From: Weissella minor
Lineage (GTDB): Bacteria; Bacillota; Bacilli; Lactobacillales; Lactobacillaceae
Length of the DNA stretch: 64,000 nt
Assembly (NCBI RefSeq): GCF_001437425.1
Contig: NZ_JQCD01000024.1
Span: 346,120 to 410,119, forward strand
Direction of reading: 5' to 3'
Shown here: positions 28,735 to 37,500 of the stretch, in pieces
How the letters are laid out: each line of letters begins with the position of its first letter
Position numbering within the stretch: the first letter of the stretch is position 1
Notes under the pieces: generated by a model
What the model was told of the DNA's origin: nothing
Databases searched by the model: none
The model's input: only the letters and a program-made list of their open reading frames with translations
Position numbers and translations under genes: made by a program

Positions 28735-30333
28735 ATGTTGAATTTAAAGAGAATCAAACCACTTGTCATCCCGTTAATGATTTGTTTAATTTTAGTGACG
28801 GTTGTTTCAGGTGCTTCCCCAATCTATAAAACCAATCAATGGAATGATACAAATGCAATGCTTACAATGGGAAGAAGTTTATTGCAAGGCACAATTCCAA
28901 TGAAAGACATTGTAGATCAACGCGGCCCAATAATGTATTTTATCTATGCTTTTGCAGCTTTGATAAAATCAAATAGTTTTTTAGGACTGTATATTATTGA
29001 GTTAATCAATGTCTTTATCATTTATGCCCTATCATTCAAACTAGTGAAGGCGGTAAATGTTGAAACGATGTCGCCATACTGGGTGAGCTTAGTTGGTCCA
29101 GTGGCACTTTTAACGACGTCTGCTTTTTCACAAGGGGGATCTCCAGAAGAATTTGGGTTTGCATCCGTTTTGTATCTACTAGTCGTTCTGGGAACGGCCA
29201 GGGAAAATGTTACGCATATAAGACCAGGAACATATTATTTGCTTGGATTGAATATGAGCCTGCTTTTCTGGTCTAAATATACACTGGCCGGTAGTTATGT
29301 TTTCTTCTTTTTAACTGTTGGTATACTATTATTATGGAAATTAGATTTTAAGCAATTATTTAAAGTTATTATTTTTTCACTTTTAGGCTTTTTAACAATC
29401 ACAGCCCTTGTTTTGTCATTTTATATAGCAGTGCATGGATTAAACGGATTAATTGACTATTACTTTGTTCAAAATTTAACTGGCTATACAACACCAGTTT
29501 ATAATGGATTAGTACAGCAAAATAATATTATTAGCAAAAGTATGTTTATTGCGATCCAAATAGCAAGAATGTTGTGGTCACACTGGATAATCCTATTAAT
29601 TATTTTAACTAGTTGGTTTATTTCAATTAAGAATAGTCGTCCAATAATTATCGAAATGGTAACGTTTATCGGAAGTTTGGTATTTATCACAATCGGTGCT
29701 GCAATTATGCATTATTATGCGTTAATCATAATGTCTTATTTTGCCGTAGCACTAATATTCTTGATTAAATACTTGCCATATGTTGTAGATAAGAACACAA
29801 CACAACAAAGTATGTTTACATTTAAGTTTCTGACAGCTTTTTGTATTTTACTTATGCCATTTATCAATAATAGTAATATTTTAAATTATGTGGTTAGAGG
29901 GACAACAACATCTATCAATGGTGAAAACCAATGGAAAGCGCAACGTAAATTTGCGAAAAGAATGCATAAGGGATACGATAAGCCAACCCTGTTACAGGTG
30001 AACTCTTTAGATGGTGGATTTTACTTGGCGGCTGATATTATACCAACTACTAAATATTTCCACAGATTAAATATGAATTATGATCAATTCCCGAAGATGT
30101 ACGATGACCTTCAAGAAAGCTTAGCTACAAAAAAGACCGATTTCGTTGTAGTCAGAGTCAAAAATAATAATTTGGATGAATCAGACAGTAATGCTATGCT
30201 TAAGCGAAAAGCTTTGAGACAGGTTGACGAACATTTACGTCCTGATTTATCTCAAAATTACAAAGTTGTTGATAAAGAACAAGACACATTCAACAAGCCA
30301 ATGTATTATGTATTATTTGAAAAAGTAGATTAA
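28735..30333 (+). CDS. Polytopic membrane glycosyltransferase (GT39/PMT-like)
   Basis: 532 residues. It has a first membrane span (8-30), then an outside loop with NQWNDTNAMLTMGRSLLQG and DIVDQRGPIMYFIYAFAAL, the acidic-loop pattern of polyprenyl-phosphate-dependent glycosyltransferases. About ten more spans follow, and a soluble C-terminal part begins near 400. These enzymes move a lipid-linked sugar onto an envelope glycan or protein outside the membrane. Donor and acceptor are unknown. Ribosome site GGAG; monocistronic. Confidence 0.72.
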   Translation: MLNLKRIKPLVIPLMICLILVTVVSGASPIYKTNQWNDTNAMLTMGRSLLQGTIPMKDIVDQRGPIMYFIYAFAALIKSNSFLGLYIIELINVFIIYALSFKLVKAVNVETMSPYWVSLVGPVALLTTSAFSQGGSPEEFGFASVLYLLVVLGTARENVTHIRPGTYYLLGLNMSLLFWSKYTLAGSYVFFFLTVGILLLWKLDFKQLFKVIIFSLLGFLTITALVLSFYIAVHGLNGLIDYYFVQNLTGYTTPVYNGLVQQNNIISKSMFIAIQIARMLWSHWIILLIILTSWFISIKNSRPIIIEMVTFIGSLVFITIGAAIMHYYALIIMSYFAVALIFLIKYLPYVVDKNTTQQSMFTFKFLTAFCILLMPFINNSNILNYVVRGTTTSINGENQWKAQRKFAKRMHKGYDKPTLLQVNSLDGGFYLAADIIPTTKYFHRLNMNYDQFPKMYDDLQESLATKKTDFVVVRVKNNNLDESDSNAMLKRKALRQVDEHLRPDLSQNYKVVDKEQDTFNKPMYYVLFEKVD

Positions 30334-30351
30334 CCTGGAACAAGGTAGGAA

Positions 30352-30382
30352 AAGGCTAATGTCAATCATTAGTCTTTTTTAT
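30352..30382 (+). terminator. Terminator after the membrane glycosyltransferase
   Basis: AAGGCTAATG-TCAAT-CATTAGTCTT, then T-rich. Confidence 0.88.
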
Positions 30383-30499
30383 TTTAAAAGCATTGGAAAA
30401 TCATTTTTATTTATTGTGTTCATATAATGAAAAAACACGGATTTTTTGAATGAACTTAATAATACTTTTAAGTACTCTGTATGTTGAAGGGTTGAGTTC

Positions 30500-30528
30500 T
30501 TGATTATTAACTCTCACGGTTGTATACT
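30500..30528 (+). promoter_or_regulatory. Promoter of the small anchored protein/acetyltransferase unit
   Basis: TTGATT, 17 bases, TATACT. Confidence 0.7.
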
Positions 30529-30573
30529 AACAGGAGTATTGTTAAAGTATTAAAGATCTAAGGAGATTCTAAA

Positions 30574-30969
30574 ATGTCAAAGGACGTAGTTAAAAATACA
30601 GTAATTGGTTTATTAGTTGTTGCTTTATTGGGGGCAGTGTACGGAGTGTATCATGAACGCCAAGAAAAATTGAGCATTAATACTGGGACGACAACGCAAT
30701 TGCCACATGGTAAGTACAAAGTTCACAGTTCTTCAAAAGTAAAAAATGCGACAGTTGAAAATAATAAGCTTAAGCTTGATAAAACTGAATACTATATGGT
30801 CCCTGCAACAAATGGAAAGAATGCCAAAAATCAAAATGTTTTAACAACTCAGAATGTTAAAAATGGAAACACATTCTTGTATTCATTGAAAAAGAATGGG
30901 AATAAGATTGAGTTCCGAGCAATAACTAATGGTGAAACAGGAAAGATTGCTTTTACACTTGAAAAGTAA
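30574..30969 (+). CDS. Small membrane-anchored extracellular protein of unknown function
   Basis: 131 residues. One N-terminal signal anchor (about 9-26, VIGLLVVALLGAVYGVY), without a lipobox cysteine, is followed by a basic, Asn/Lys-rich extracellular part that looks beta-rich (HGKYKVHSSSKVKNATVENN). I recognise no family. Ribosome site AAGGAG. It lies 42 bases before the acetyltransferase gene with no terminator between, so the two are probably cotranscribed. Confidence 0.7.
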   Translation: MSKDVVKNTVIGLLVVALLGAVYGVYHERQEKLSINTGTTTQLPHGKYKVHSSSKVKNATVENNKLKLDKTEYYMVPATNGKNAKNQNVLTTQNVKNGNTFLYSLKKNGNKIEFRAITNGETGKIAFTLEK

Positions 30970-31011
30970 ACTGACAAGTTATTTGTAGTCTTGCAAAGGA
31001 AGGATTAGTCG

Positions 31012-31836
31012 ATGACTAGCATAATTAATGGTGTCACTTTTTTTACGGATGGTTTAACAACTTCAATGTCTCATCAGCGTGCAAATTTTAAGTTTACCGA
31101 GGAAAATGAGCGCATCTTGAAGGAACATCATATCTATACGGCACCACGAAATAAAACAAACATTCAACGTTTTAAACGAAATGGTGTGTTCCAAATGGGG
31201 GTCAACAGCATTGTCGAGCCATATTCAATGGTTCTCCAAGGAAATTGGTTCATGTCAATTGGCGCATTTACCTCAACAAATAGTTCATTACCAGTGAATT
31301 CAGTAGTTGGTCGCTATTCTTCAATTGCGCATAACGTGACTAGAATGTTTGGAAATCACCCGGTTGATCGTTTTACAACTTCAATGTTAACTTATGATAG
31401 TCAAGTGACAGCATTTAATGATTACTTGGCGGAAAATGATGTTTCATTTGATTTGGTAGAAAATCCGAACAAAAATAGCAGTCCAATTGTAATTGGAAAT
31501 GACGTTTGGGTTGGACAAGATGTTCGTTTTGTGTCGACTGGTGTAACAGTTGGAGATGGCGCTATTATTGCTGCTGGATCTCTTGTTACTAAAGATGTTC
31601 CACCATATGCTGTGGTTGGCGGTGTTCCAGCGAAAGTTATTAAATATCGATTCCCAGAAAAAGATATTGAAAAGTTAATGGAACTTAAGTGGTGGCAATA
31701 TGGTTTTGCTGATTTTGATACGATTCGATTTGATGATCCAATTGACGTGTTTATTGAGAAAATCGAAGAAAAGGTTGCTAACAACGAATTAGAACCATAT
31801 AAACCAAAAGTACTAACATATAAAGATTTGGTTTAA
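31012..31836 (+). CDS. CatB-like hexapeptide-repeat O-acetyltransferase
   Basis: 274 residues. The core (about 60-230) has left-handed beta-helix hexapeptides: VVGRYSSIAHNV, PIVIGNDVWVGQDVRF, GVTVGDGAIIAAGSLVTKDVPPYAVVGGVPAKVIKYRF. The end KLMELKWWQYGFADF is typical of the CatB/XAT group. The catalytic histidine is probably the one in FGNHPVD. In this neighbourhood of envelope enzymes it more likely acetylates a surface glycan than an antibiotic, but chloramphenicol or streptogramin acetylation cannot be excluded. Ribosome site AAGGAAGG. Confidence 0.8.
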   Translation: MTSIINGVTFFTDGLTTSMSHQRANFKFTEENERILKEHHIYTAPRNKTNIQRFKRNGVFQMGVNSIVEPYSMVLQGNWFMSIGAFTSTNSSLPVNSVVGRYSSIAHNVTRMFGNHPVDRFTTSMLTYDSQVTAFNDYLAENDVSFDLVENPNKNSSPIVIGNDVWVGQDVRFVSTGVTVGDGAIIAAGSLVTKDVPPYAVVGGVPAKVIKYRFPEKDIEKLMELKWWQYGFADFDTIRFDDPIDVFIEKIEEKVANNELEPYKPKVLTYKDLV

Positions 31837-31847
31837 CTTTATTTAAT

Positions 31848-31888
31848 TAAAAATCCCATTCCAATCGATAAATTGGAATGGGATTTTT
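31848..31888 (+). terminator. Terminator after the acetyltransferase
   Basis: AAAATCCCATTCCAAT and ATTGGAATGGGATTTT around CGATAA, then T. Confidence 0.95.
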
Positions 31889-31990
31889 TGATTTCATATG
31901 TAAATAGATAAGTAGACATTAAAGACCGGATTTGTGCTAATAGAAAAGTGAAAACACCGATATGACAGAGGTTTTTGTCAGGATATCTAA

Positions 31991-32131
31991 AATGCCTCTA
32001 AAAGAGGGGATACAAAAAAATGGGGAGAAAGATCTGTAGAAGAAGGAGTCGTATGTACCAATTTTTTGAATATGATTGATACAGCAATCAATGAATTGAG
32101 GTCACTAATGGAAACAGAACAAGCAATGTGA
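31991..32131 (+). pseudogene. Short open stretch, probable gene remnant
   Basis: A 46-codon open frame without a usable start reads like real protein (KKWGERSVEEGVV, TNFLNMIDTAINELRSLMET) and ends in TGA. It follows a stop codon and has no ribosome site, so it is best seen as the end of a broken gene. Family unknown. Nothing else is recognisable between the flanking terminators. Confidence 0.35.
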
Positions 32132-32188
32132 CACGTGACAATTGTTGAACTTTGCATTTATGTTTGTAATTAATAAGCGATAGAGGCT

Positions 32189-32228
32189 AAAAAAGGACGC
32201 TACGTATTTTCCGTAACGTCCTTTTTTA
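32189..32228 (-). terminator. Terminator of the TarM-like glycosyltransferase gene
   Basis: AAAAAAGGACG.TACG pairs with CGTA.CGTCCTTTTTT; it lies directly after the minus-strand stop. Confidence 0.92.
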
Positions 32229-33695
32229 TTAGTTTAAAATGTTATGCCACTTACTCATAATATTGTCAGGGTTATACATAGCAGTAATATCTTTTCGTGC
32301 TTGCAGTCCCATCTTTTCAAGTTGGTCAGGAGTATTTAGAGCCTTTACAATTTGAATAGCCATAGCGTTAATATCACCATCATCAATTAAGTAACTGTTT
32401 TGTTGATCATTGATAAAGTCGGAAGGACCATATTGGATGTCAAAAGCGACAACTGGAACCTTTTGTTCCATTGCTTCAATCATACTCAATCCTTGACCCT
32501 CGTAATGACTTGCTGAAATAACTAAGTCAAAATCTTGTAGCGTCTTAATCGGATTAGAAGTATATCCTTTAAGAGTAACTGAATTTTCAAGATGCAGTTT
32601 TTTAATTTTTGCTGCAGTTGGATCCAAGTAGTTACCGCTACCATATAGATGGAATTGGATTGTAGGGTCTAAGTCACTCACAATCTTTGCAACATCAAGC
32701 ATCCGATCGAAACCTTTTTCCTTGCTAAATCTTGAGATAGTTCCAACAACTTTTGATCCGTAAGTGTGATCTGGTTCACTGTTTAATGTGATGAAATTTG
32801 GAATGGTGTAGATATTTTGGATATTAAAATCTCTTTGGATATCTTGTTTCTGACCCTCAGTTAGCGTAATAACACCATCGATTTTGTCGGCATTATCCAA
32901 AATGAATTTTAAGTCTGGTTTGAATGTTTTAGTATCAGCCCAGTTCTCGAAATGACGAGCATGTAGCACTGCAAATAATTTAACGTTTTTATTTTCTAAA
33001 CCAAGAATCTTTCGGAAACTTCCTGGTCCATCACAGATGATACTTGTTTCGTCGTCGACGATGTCATTTAAAAAGTATTGAGACAGTTCGATATTATTTG
33101 CAAAATGCTTATTACGAGATAATACGAAGCAACTACCAATAGTTCCTGTTTTAGCATTACATTGGCGAGAAAGATATGGATGTCCTTCAGCATTAAAGAA
33201 AACTTCGTAATGTTTCTTATTGTTTTCGTTGAAATATTCAATATGACTAACTAAGCCATTGATGAAATGAATTCGTTTTGATCGCTTCGCATTATTCATT
33301 TCATCAATTATCTTAATATGATTACCTTCAAAACGAACATAACATGCATAATTTCCAGTATCTTTGTCAAAGAAACGAGCCGTATTATCTTTAGGGATTT
33401 TAATGTAAGTTTCTAATGTTTGAAGATATGAATCTTCTGTTTGATTATCATTGATTGTCCCAGTAAGTGAATCTTGATCAAAATATTGGAACATATTAAT
33501 CATATTTGTGCGCTCATCCATTTTGTTTTTTTTCAGAGTCGCGATAATTTCTGGATAGTCAGGATTGTAATCGAGGGTAACTAGGTCACCTTGTATATTA
33601 TGGTTGTAGAAATAGTGACTACGTACCAGCATGGCAGATGTCATGCCACCTTTTCCCAAAGCAATTCCATGAACTAACATATACACTTTTTTCAT
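32229..33695 (-). CDS. TarM/TagE-like GT4 glycosyltransferase (wall teichoic acid type)
   Basis: 488 residues. The N-terminus (KKVYMLVHGIALGKGGMTSAMLVRS) and the DUF1975-like region after it recall S. aureus TarM, which adds alpha-GlcNAc to teichoic acid. The C-terminal GT-B half has TISRFSKEKGF, giving the Arg and Lys that bind the nucleotide sugar, and HYEGQGLSMIEAM, the EX7E catalytic pattern. Likely cytoplasmic glycosylation of a polyol-phosphate polymer or a surface protein; sugar and acceptor are unknown. Monocistronic. A second member of this family is at 45911-47386. Confidence 0.8.
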   Translation of the reverse strand: MKKVYMLVHGIALGKGGMTSAMLVRSHYFYNHNIQGDLVTLDYNPDYPEIIATLKKNKMDERTNMINMFQYFDQDSLTGTINDNQTEDSYLQTLETYIKIPKDNTARFFDKDTGNYACYVRFEGNHIKIIDEMNNAKRSKRIHFINGLVSHIEYFNENNKKHYEVFFNAEGHPYLSRQCNAKTGTIGSCFVLSRNKHFANNIELSQYFLNDIVDDETSIICDGPGSFRKILGLENKNVKLFAVLHARHFENWADTKTFKPDLKFILDNADKIDGVITLTEGQKQDIQRDFNIQNIYTIPNFITLNSEPDHTYGSKVVGTISRFSKEKGFDRMLDVAKIVSDLDPTIQFHLYGSGNYLDPTAAKIKKLHLENSVTLKGYTSNPIKTLQDFDLVISASHYEGQGLSMIEAMEQKVPVVAFDIQYGPSDFINDQQNSYLIDDGDINAMAIQIVKALNTPDQLEKMGLQARKDITAMYNPDNIMSKWHNILN

Positions 33696-33736
33696 ATCTC
33701 TAAAATTATCCCCTTTATTACGTCTCTAATATGTGT

Positions 33737-33773
33737 TTTCAGACGTTATAGTATTATTTAACGGCGTCTGAAA
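33737..33773 (-). promoter_or_regulatory. Promoter embedded in an inverted repeat before the TarM-like gene
   Basis: Perfect 9-bp arms TTTCAGACG/CGTCTGAAA are 19 bases apart. On the minus strand TTTCAG is a -35 candidate, with 17 bases to TATAAC. A regulator bound to the arms would bracket RNA polymerase. Confidence 0.5.
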
Positions 33774-34073
33774 TTTATTCTTTTACAAGAAATACACAGT
33801 AATAACTATAAAATTAACTTATGTACACATAAATGATTGACATAAGTTGTTCTAATGATTTATTTATATAAAAACCACTAGTTTATATACTCTTAATCTA
33901 TTATATACTTTTAATCATTCTAATCAATAGAAAGCTGTTATATGAATAGGTTTTTAAAATAATTTATATTGATAAAAATTTTTTCTAGTTTGACCATTAT
34001 TGTACGTATAAATGTATCTTAAATCATATACGAAATAGGCTAGGTAACTATATGAATCTAGGAGTGTATAGAA

Positions 34074-34405
34074 TGAGAAATTTAAGGGAACACGTGACGC
34101 TGATTAGAGAAAGAGTCTGCAGTTGAAGAGAGTAATGCTTTCATTTTAGAAAAACAAGATGATGGTGGTGCGGTCGTACATATGCAAAATTGATTCAAGA
34201 GTACGTGACGCAACCAGTGTATAATCAACAAAAGGGGCTACATTAGGAAAAAGGAATAGATTCGTGGTGGAGTGGGTATAAAATCGAAAATTATCAATTG
34301 TTGATGAATGAACACATACATGGTCATGAAACTATACAAAATAAGAAGCAATGTTTAAATTTCTTGATTGTTGTTGTAAAACAGTTTTTGGTATATTTTA
34401 TTTAG
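34074..34405 (+). pseudogene. Frameshifted relic of an unidentified gene
   Basis: The stretch starts at ATG 34074 (MRNLREHVTLIRE). After a shift it reads KESAVEESNAFILEKQDDGG, after another shift IQEYVTQPVYNQQKGLH, then a stop and EKGIDSWWSGYKIENYQL. Each piece looks like protein sequence, but at least two frameshifts and stops separate them. I cannot name the family. The rest of 33774-34410 is AT-rich with no gene. Confidence 0.5.
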
Positions 34406-34410
34406 TTGCG

Positions 34411-34433
34411 TACAATATATAATATATATTGTA
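34411..34433. promoter_or_regulatory. 23-bp perfect palindrome before the Crp/Fnr gene
   Basis: Arms TACAATATATA and TATATATTGTA meet at one central base. It lies 38 bases before the Crp/Fnr-type gene and covers its likely promoter, so autoregulation is plausible. It does not resemble the usual TTGAT-N4-ATCAA Fnr site. Confidence 0.55.
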
Positions 34434-34470
34434 GGATTGTATTTAAAAGTCATAAAGAGGTTCGAATAAG

Positions 34471-35040
34471 ATGCCAAATACATTTTTTGATTTAATTGAG
34501 GATAGTAATCTCAAATTTTCAGATATTAAGCAGTATTGTACAAAAAAATCAGTAAAATCTCATGAAATTTTACTAAATGAAGGTGATGTTGCAAACGCAT
34601 GCTTTATTGTTGAAAAAGGCATTCTTCGATTATGGAATAACTACGAGGGGAAAGACATAACGGTACAGTTCTTTTTTGAAGGGCAAGGGGTTAGTTCTTT
34701 TGAAAGTTTATATTTAAATGAACCAAGTAAATTTTCAATCGATGCTTTAGAAGATAGTAACGTTTATGTACTTAATAAAGCAAATTTAAATCTATTAATT
34801 ACACAATACCCAGAAATTGAAAATTTGATTACCAAACAAATCGCTCATCGGTTTATTGCCTACACAAATTATTTTCTATCTCGAATTAAAGATAAGCCAG
34901 AAGATAGATATAAAGCACTAATTCAAGTCGAAGGAGACAATATGAGACGTGTTCCGGATCATTATATTGCTTCTTATTTAGGTATAACATCTGTTTCGCT
35001 GAGTAGAATAAAAAAAAGAATTTATGATTCAAAACGTTAA
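34471..35040 (+). CDS. Crp/Fnr-family transcriptional regulator
   Basis: 189 residues, shorter than the usual 220-230. The N-terminal cyclic-nucleotide-binding-like barrel has EILLNEGDVANACFIVEKGILRLW. A dimer helix follows, and the C-terminal HTH is VPDHYIASYLGITSVSLSRIKKRIY. There is no N-terminal cysteine cluster, so this is not an Fe-S oxygen sensor. This short form is common near redox or stress genes. The flavoprotein gene follows by 82 bases on the same strand and is a likely target. Confidence 0.85.
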   Translation: MPNTFFDLIEDSNLKFSDIKQYCTKKSVKSHEILLNEGDVANACFIVEKGILRLWNNYEGKDITVQFFFEGQGVSSFESLYLNEPSKFSIDALEDSNVYVLNKANLNLLITQYPEIENLITKQIAHRFIAYTNYFLSRIKDKPEDRYKALIQVEGDNMRRVPDHYIASYLGITSVSLSRIKKRIYDSKR

Positions 35041-35122
35041 CATATGTTAATGCCCCATAATTGATTTGCTTCTAAACTATATTTATCGAGTAAGAGATAA
35101 ATATATTCGGAGGAATTTAATT

Positions 35123-35704
35123 ATGAAATTTGTAGTTGTTTATAACCATCCATATGATGGAAGCTTTTGTCATGGAATCTTAGAAGCCCTAAAAGAGAGT
35201 ATACAAAAAAGTGGTAATGAAATTGATATTATTGATTTAGATAAGGATAACTTTAATCCTGTTATGTCGTCTCAAGATTTACAAGCATTTACTAAGCATG
35301 AAATGGTTGATGAACAGTCAAAACAGTATGTAGAAAGAATAAAACAAGCTGATCATTTAGTATTTATTTTCCCAATTTGGTGGGAACTCATGCCAGCTAT
35401 GACTAAAGGTTTTATTGATAAAGTGATTTTCCCTGGTTCTACTTTCAACTATACAAAATCAGGCTACTTTATGGATGCTACATTAGATAATTTGAAATCA
35501 ACGACTGTCATCACGACAATGAATACACCAAAACCTATCTATAGTTTAATTTATGGGAATGCTATTAAGAAGGCTCTTATAAAAGGAACGTTAAAGAAAA
35601 GTGGACTTAAGAATGTTAAGTGGAAGAGTTTTAACATGGTTAAAAATAGTAAACCTGAAAAACGGCAAACTTGGCTTAATCAAATTACTCACTTATTTCA
35701 ATAA
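35123..35704 (+). CDS. Flavodoxin-fold NAD(P)H (quinone) oxidoreductase
   Basis: 193 residues. The N-terminus (MKFVVVYNHPYDGSFCHGILEAL) and FIFPIWWELMPAMTKGFIDKVIFPGSTFNY are the hallmarks of the KefF/MdaB/NQO group, which binds FMN or FAD and reduces quinones. ATG 35123 follows GGAGG at 35109-35113. A related gene is at 50524-51123. Probably controlled by the adjacent Crp/Fnr protein. Confidence 0.85.
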   Translation: MKFVVVYNHPYDGSFCHGILEALKESIQKSGNEIDIIDLDKDNFNPVMSSQDLQAFTKHEMVDEQSKQYVERIKQADHLVFIFPIWWELMPAMTKGFIDKVIFPGSTFNYTKSGYFMDATLDNLKSTTVITTMNTPKPIYSLIYGNAIKKALIKGTLKKSGLKNVKWKSFNMVKNSKPEKRQTWLNQITHLFQ

Positions 35705-35733
35705 AAAAAGTTCTAATATTTAGGAGGTTATTC

Positions 35734-35892
35734 ATGTTTATTTTACTTAGCTTAATGATTATTTTTTTGATTTATGGTTGTGGTTTCATATATATATTTT
35801 ATATATTTGTTTCAAATGAAAAATCAGAAAAAGTAACAGACTATGAATTTTTAATCCATAGTCTGTTGTTTTTTATCCAGTTTAAATTTTAA
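35734..35892 (+). CDS. Candidate small hydrophobic membrane peptide
   Basis: 52 codons with an excellent ribosome site (TAGGAGGT) five bases before ATG. The first 26 residues are almost all hydrophobic (MFILLSLMIIFLIYG...), followed by SNEKSEKVTDYEF. The frame runs through a strong terminator hairpin at 35835-35877, which is unusual. The true protein may be shorter because of a frameshift, or the tail may be untranslated. It could act with the flavoprotein gene 29 bases upstream, or be a toxin-like peptide; neither is shown. Confidence 0.45.
   Translation: MFILLSLMIIFLIYGCGFIYIFYIFVSNEKSEKVTDYEFLIHSLLFFIQFKF
35835..35877 (+). terminator. Terminator overlapping the small membrane ORF
   Basis: AACAGACTATG and CATAGTCTGTT around an 11-base loop, then GTTTTTT. 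Confidence 0.85.
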
Positions 35893-36189
35893 AGCAATTC
35901 ATGATTGATGGTAAAATTATCACCACCATGCAACTAACGATAATATATATTATGTAAACTAGAATAAAGAAGAAATAGTAAGTGAAATTGTATAACCCCT
36001 TTTCAATGTTTTTTAAACCTTATTCATTTTAAAAAAAGTTGAAGCAGTCGCGCTAAAAAAATGTAAAACATTCTCTGCGCTTAGTTGCACTGTTAACTTA
36101 GAACTTGATGACTCCTTCAAATACATTGTTGAATATTAGTAATCGCAGCAACGTTAAAACCACAATTGTTATCTTTAAATAACTTCAGA
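35893..36189. other. Intergenic region without a recognisable gene
   Basis: AT-rich, multiple stops in all frames, no ribosome site with an open frame. It may be decayed coding DNA; nothing in it can be named. Confidence 0.4.
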
Positions 36190-36235
36190 CAAAAAACTGT
36201 CTAAGTAGCTATATATCAGTTACTTAGACAGTTTT
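36190..36235 (-). terminator. Minus-strand terminator without an intact upstream gene
   Basis: AAAACTGTCTAAGTAGC and GTTACTTAGACAGTTTT pair; the longer T-run is on the minus strand. The stretch 36236-36496 that would feed it shows one broken open segment (FDAFMASPVKIQLQWVDSVV on the minus strand) ending in a stop, so the terminator probably outlived its gene. Confidence 0.6.
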
Positions 36236-36496
36236 GAGTATTAAACAGTTTGTGTTTTGTGCTTATTATTCATGTATCGTATACGTGCTAAACATGCTTT
36301 ATGATAAGCTTTATCCCATCTAATTGTGTTCTAGCTAAATAGCTACTTAGACGCTATTAGATGTGCTAATAATACCTATAAAATGACTCACTACTGAATC
36401 CACCCATTGTAATTGAATCTTGACCGGACTAGCCATAAATGCGTCAAAATCTGTTATTCAATCCATAGTTTTTGCGATTAGCTTGTGTGATTATCA

Positions 36497-36531
36497 AAAA
36501 AATAAAAAACACCAGGACATTGATCCTAGCG
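36497..36531 (-). terminator. Terminator of the kgu-type operon
   Basis: On the minus strand CGCTAGGA-TCAATG-TCCTGGTG pairs with two wobble pairs and is followed by TTTTTTATTTTTTT. Confidence 0.78.
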
Positions 36532-36543
36532 CTTTTACATATT

Positions 36544-37485
36544 TTACAACTTATTAACTTTGTACTTTGGTTCTTCACCATTCAAGATGCTTACAATATC
36601 GTTTGAAGCATCAATAGCCATACGGCTCTTTGTTTCAACAGTATTTGAAGCGATATGTGGTGTAAGAAGGACATTTTCTAATCCAACTAATGGGTTGGTT
36701 ATTGGAAGTGGTTCTTCTTCAAAGACATCTAAGGCAGCCCCCGCAATGTCATGATTCTTTAGTGCATTAACTAGGTCTTCTTCAACTAAAATACTTCCAC
36801 GAGCCATATTAATCAAGTAAGCATCAACTTTCATCATATCAAATTCTGCTTTACCAATTGAATGTTCGGTTGCCGGAATAGCAGGTAAATGAACCATGAT
36901 ATAATCGGCGTTCTTAAATAAGTAATCACGTTCAACAAGTTTTACATTTTCTGTTTCTTTAGCAAAAGGATCAACGGCAATAATATTCACACCAAAACCA
37001 GAAAGTTTTTGTGCAACCTCTTGACCAATACGGCCAAATCCTAAGATACCAACAGTCTTTCCGTATACATCACGTCCAAGGTGTGTCTTACGATAATTCC
37101 AATTTCCTTCATTTAAAGCTTTTGAATCTTGATAAATATTTTTACTAATCGTTAGTAATTCAGTAACAGCAGTTTCGGCAACAGACCCAGATAATGCTGT
37201 TGGTGTATTAACAACTTGAATACCACGTTTAGTTGCAGCATCAATATCGACTGAGTCATAACCAACACCATTCCGTGCAATAACCTTCAAGTTAGGCATA
37301 CTATCCATAATTTCGGCATCAAATTTCTGAGTACCAATAATAACAGCACTTGCATCGGCCCCTTCTGTCATCATTAACTCACGTGCACGCCCGTTTCCAA
37401 CAACAACTTTAAGATTTGCGGCTTCTAAGATTTGTTTTCCATCTGCTGGAATATCATCTGGTAAATATACAACTTGTTCTGACAT
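36544..37485 (-). CDS. kguD: D-isomer 2-hydroxyacid dehydrogenase, probable 2-ketogluconate 6-phosphate reductase
   Basis: 313 residues. NAD-binding GFGRIGQEVAQ is near 148. The catalytic Arg is in NMARGSILVEEDLV, Glu in LDVFEEEP and His in LTPHIASNT. It is the last gene of a five-gene minus-strand operon. The set of TIM-barrel isomerase, PfkB kinase, permease and this reductase matches the gene content of pseudomonad kguEKTD, where KguD reduces 2-keto-6-phosphogluconate to 6-phosphogluconate. Phosphoglycerate or glyoxylate reductase activity is the alternative. Ribosome site AAAGGAG. Confidence 0.72.
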   Translation of the reverse strand: MSEQVVYLPDDIPADGKQILEAANLKVVVGNGRARELMMTEGADASAVIIGTQKFDAEIMDSMPNLKVIARNGVGYDSVDIDAATKRGIQVVNTPTALSGSVAETAVTELLTISKNIYQDSKALNEGNWNYRKTHLGRDVYGKTVGILGFGRIGQEVAQKLSGFGVNIIAVDPFAKETENVKLVERDYLFKNADYIMVHLPAIPATEHSIGKAEFDMMKVDAYLINMARGSILVEEDLVNALKNHDIAGAALDVFEEEPLPITNPLVGLENVLLTPHIASNTVETKSRMAIDASNDIVSILNGEEPKYKVNKL

Positions 37486-37500
37486 AATTTGTTTTCTCCT

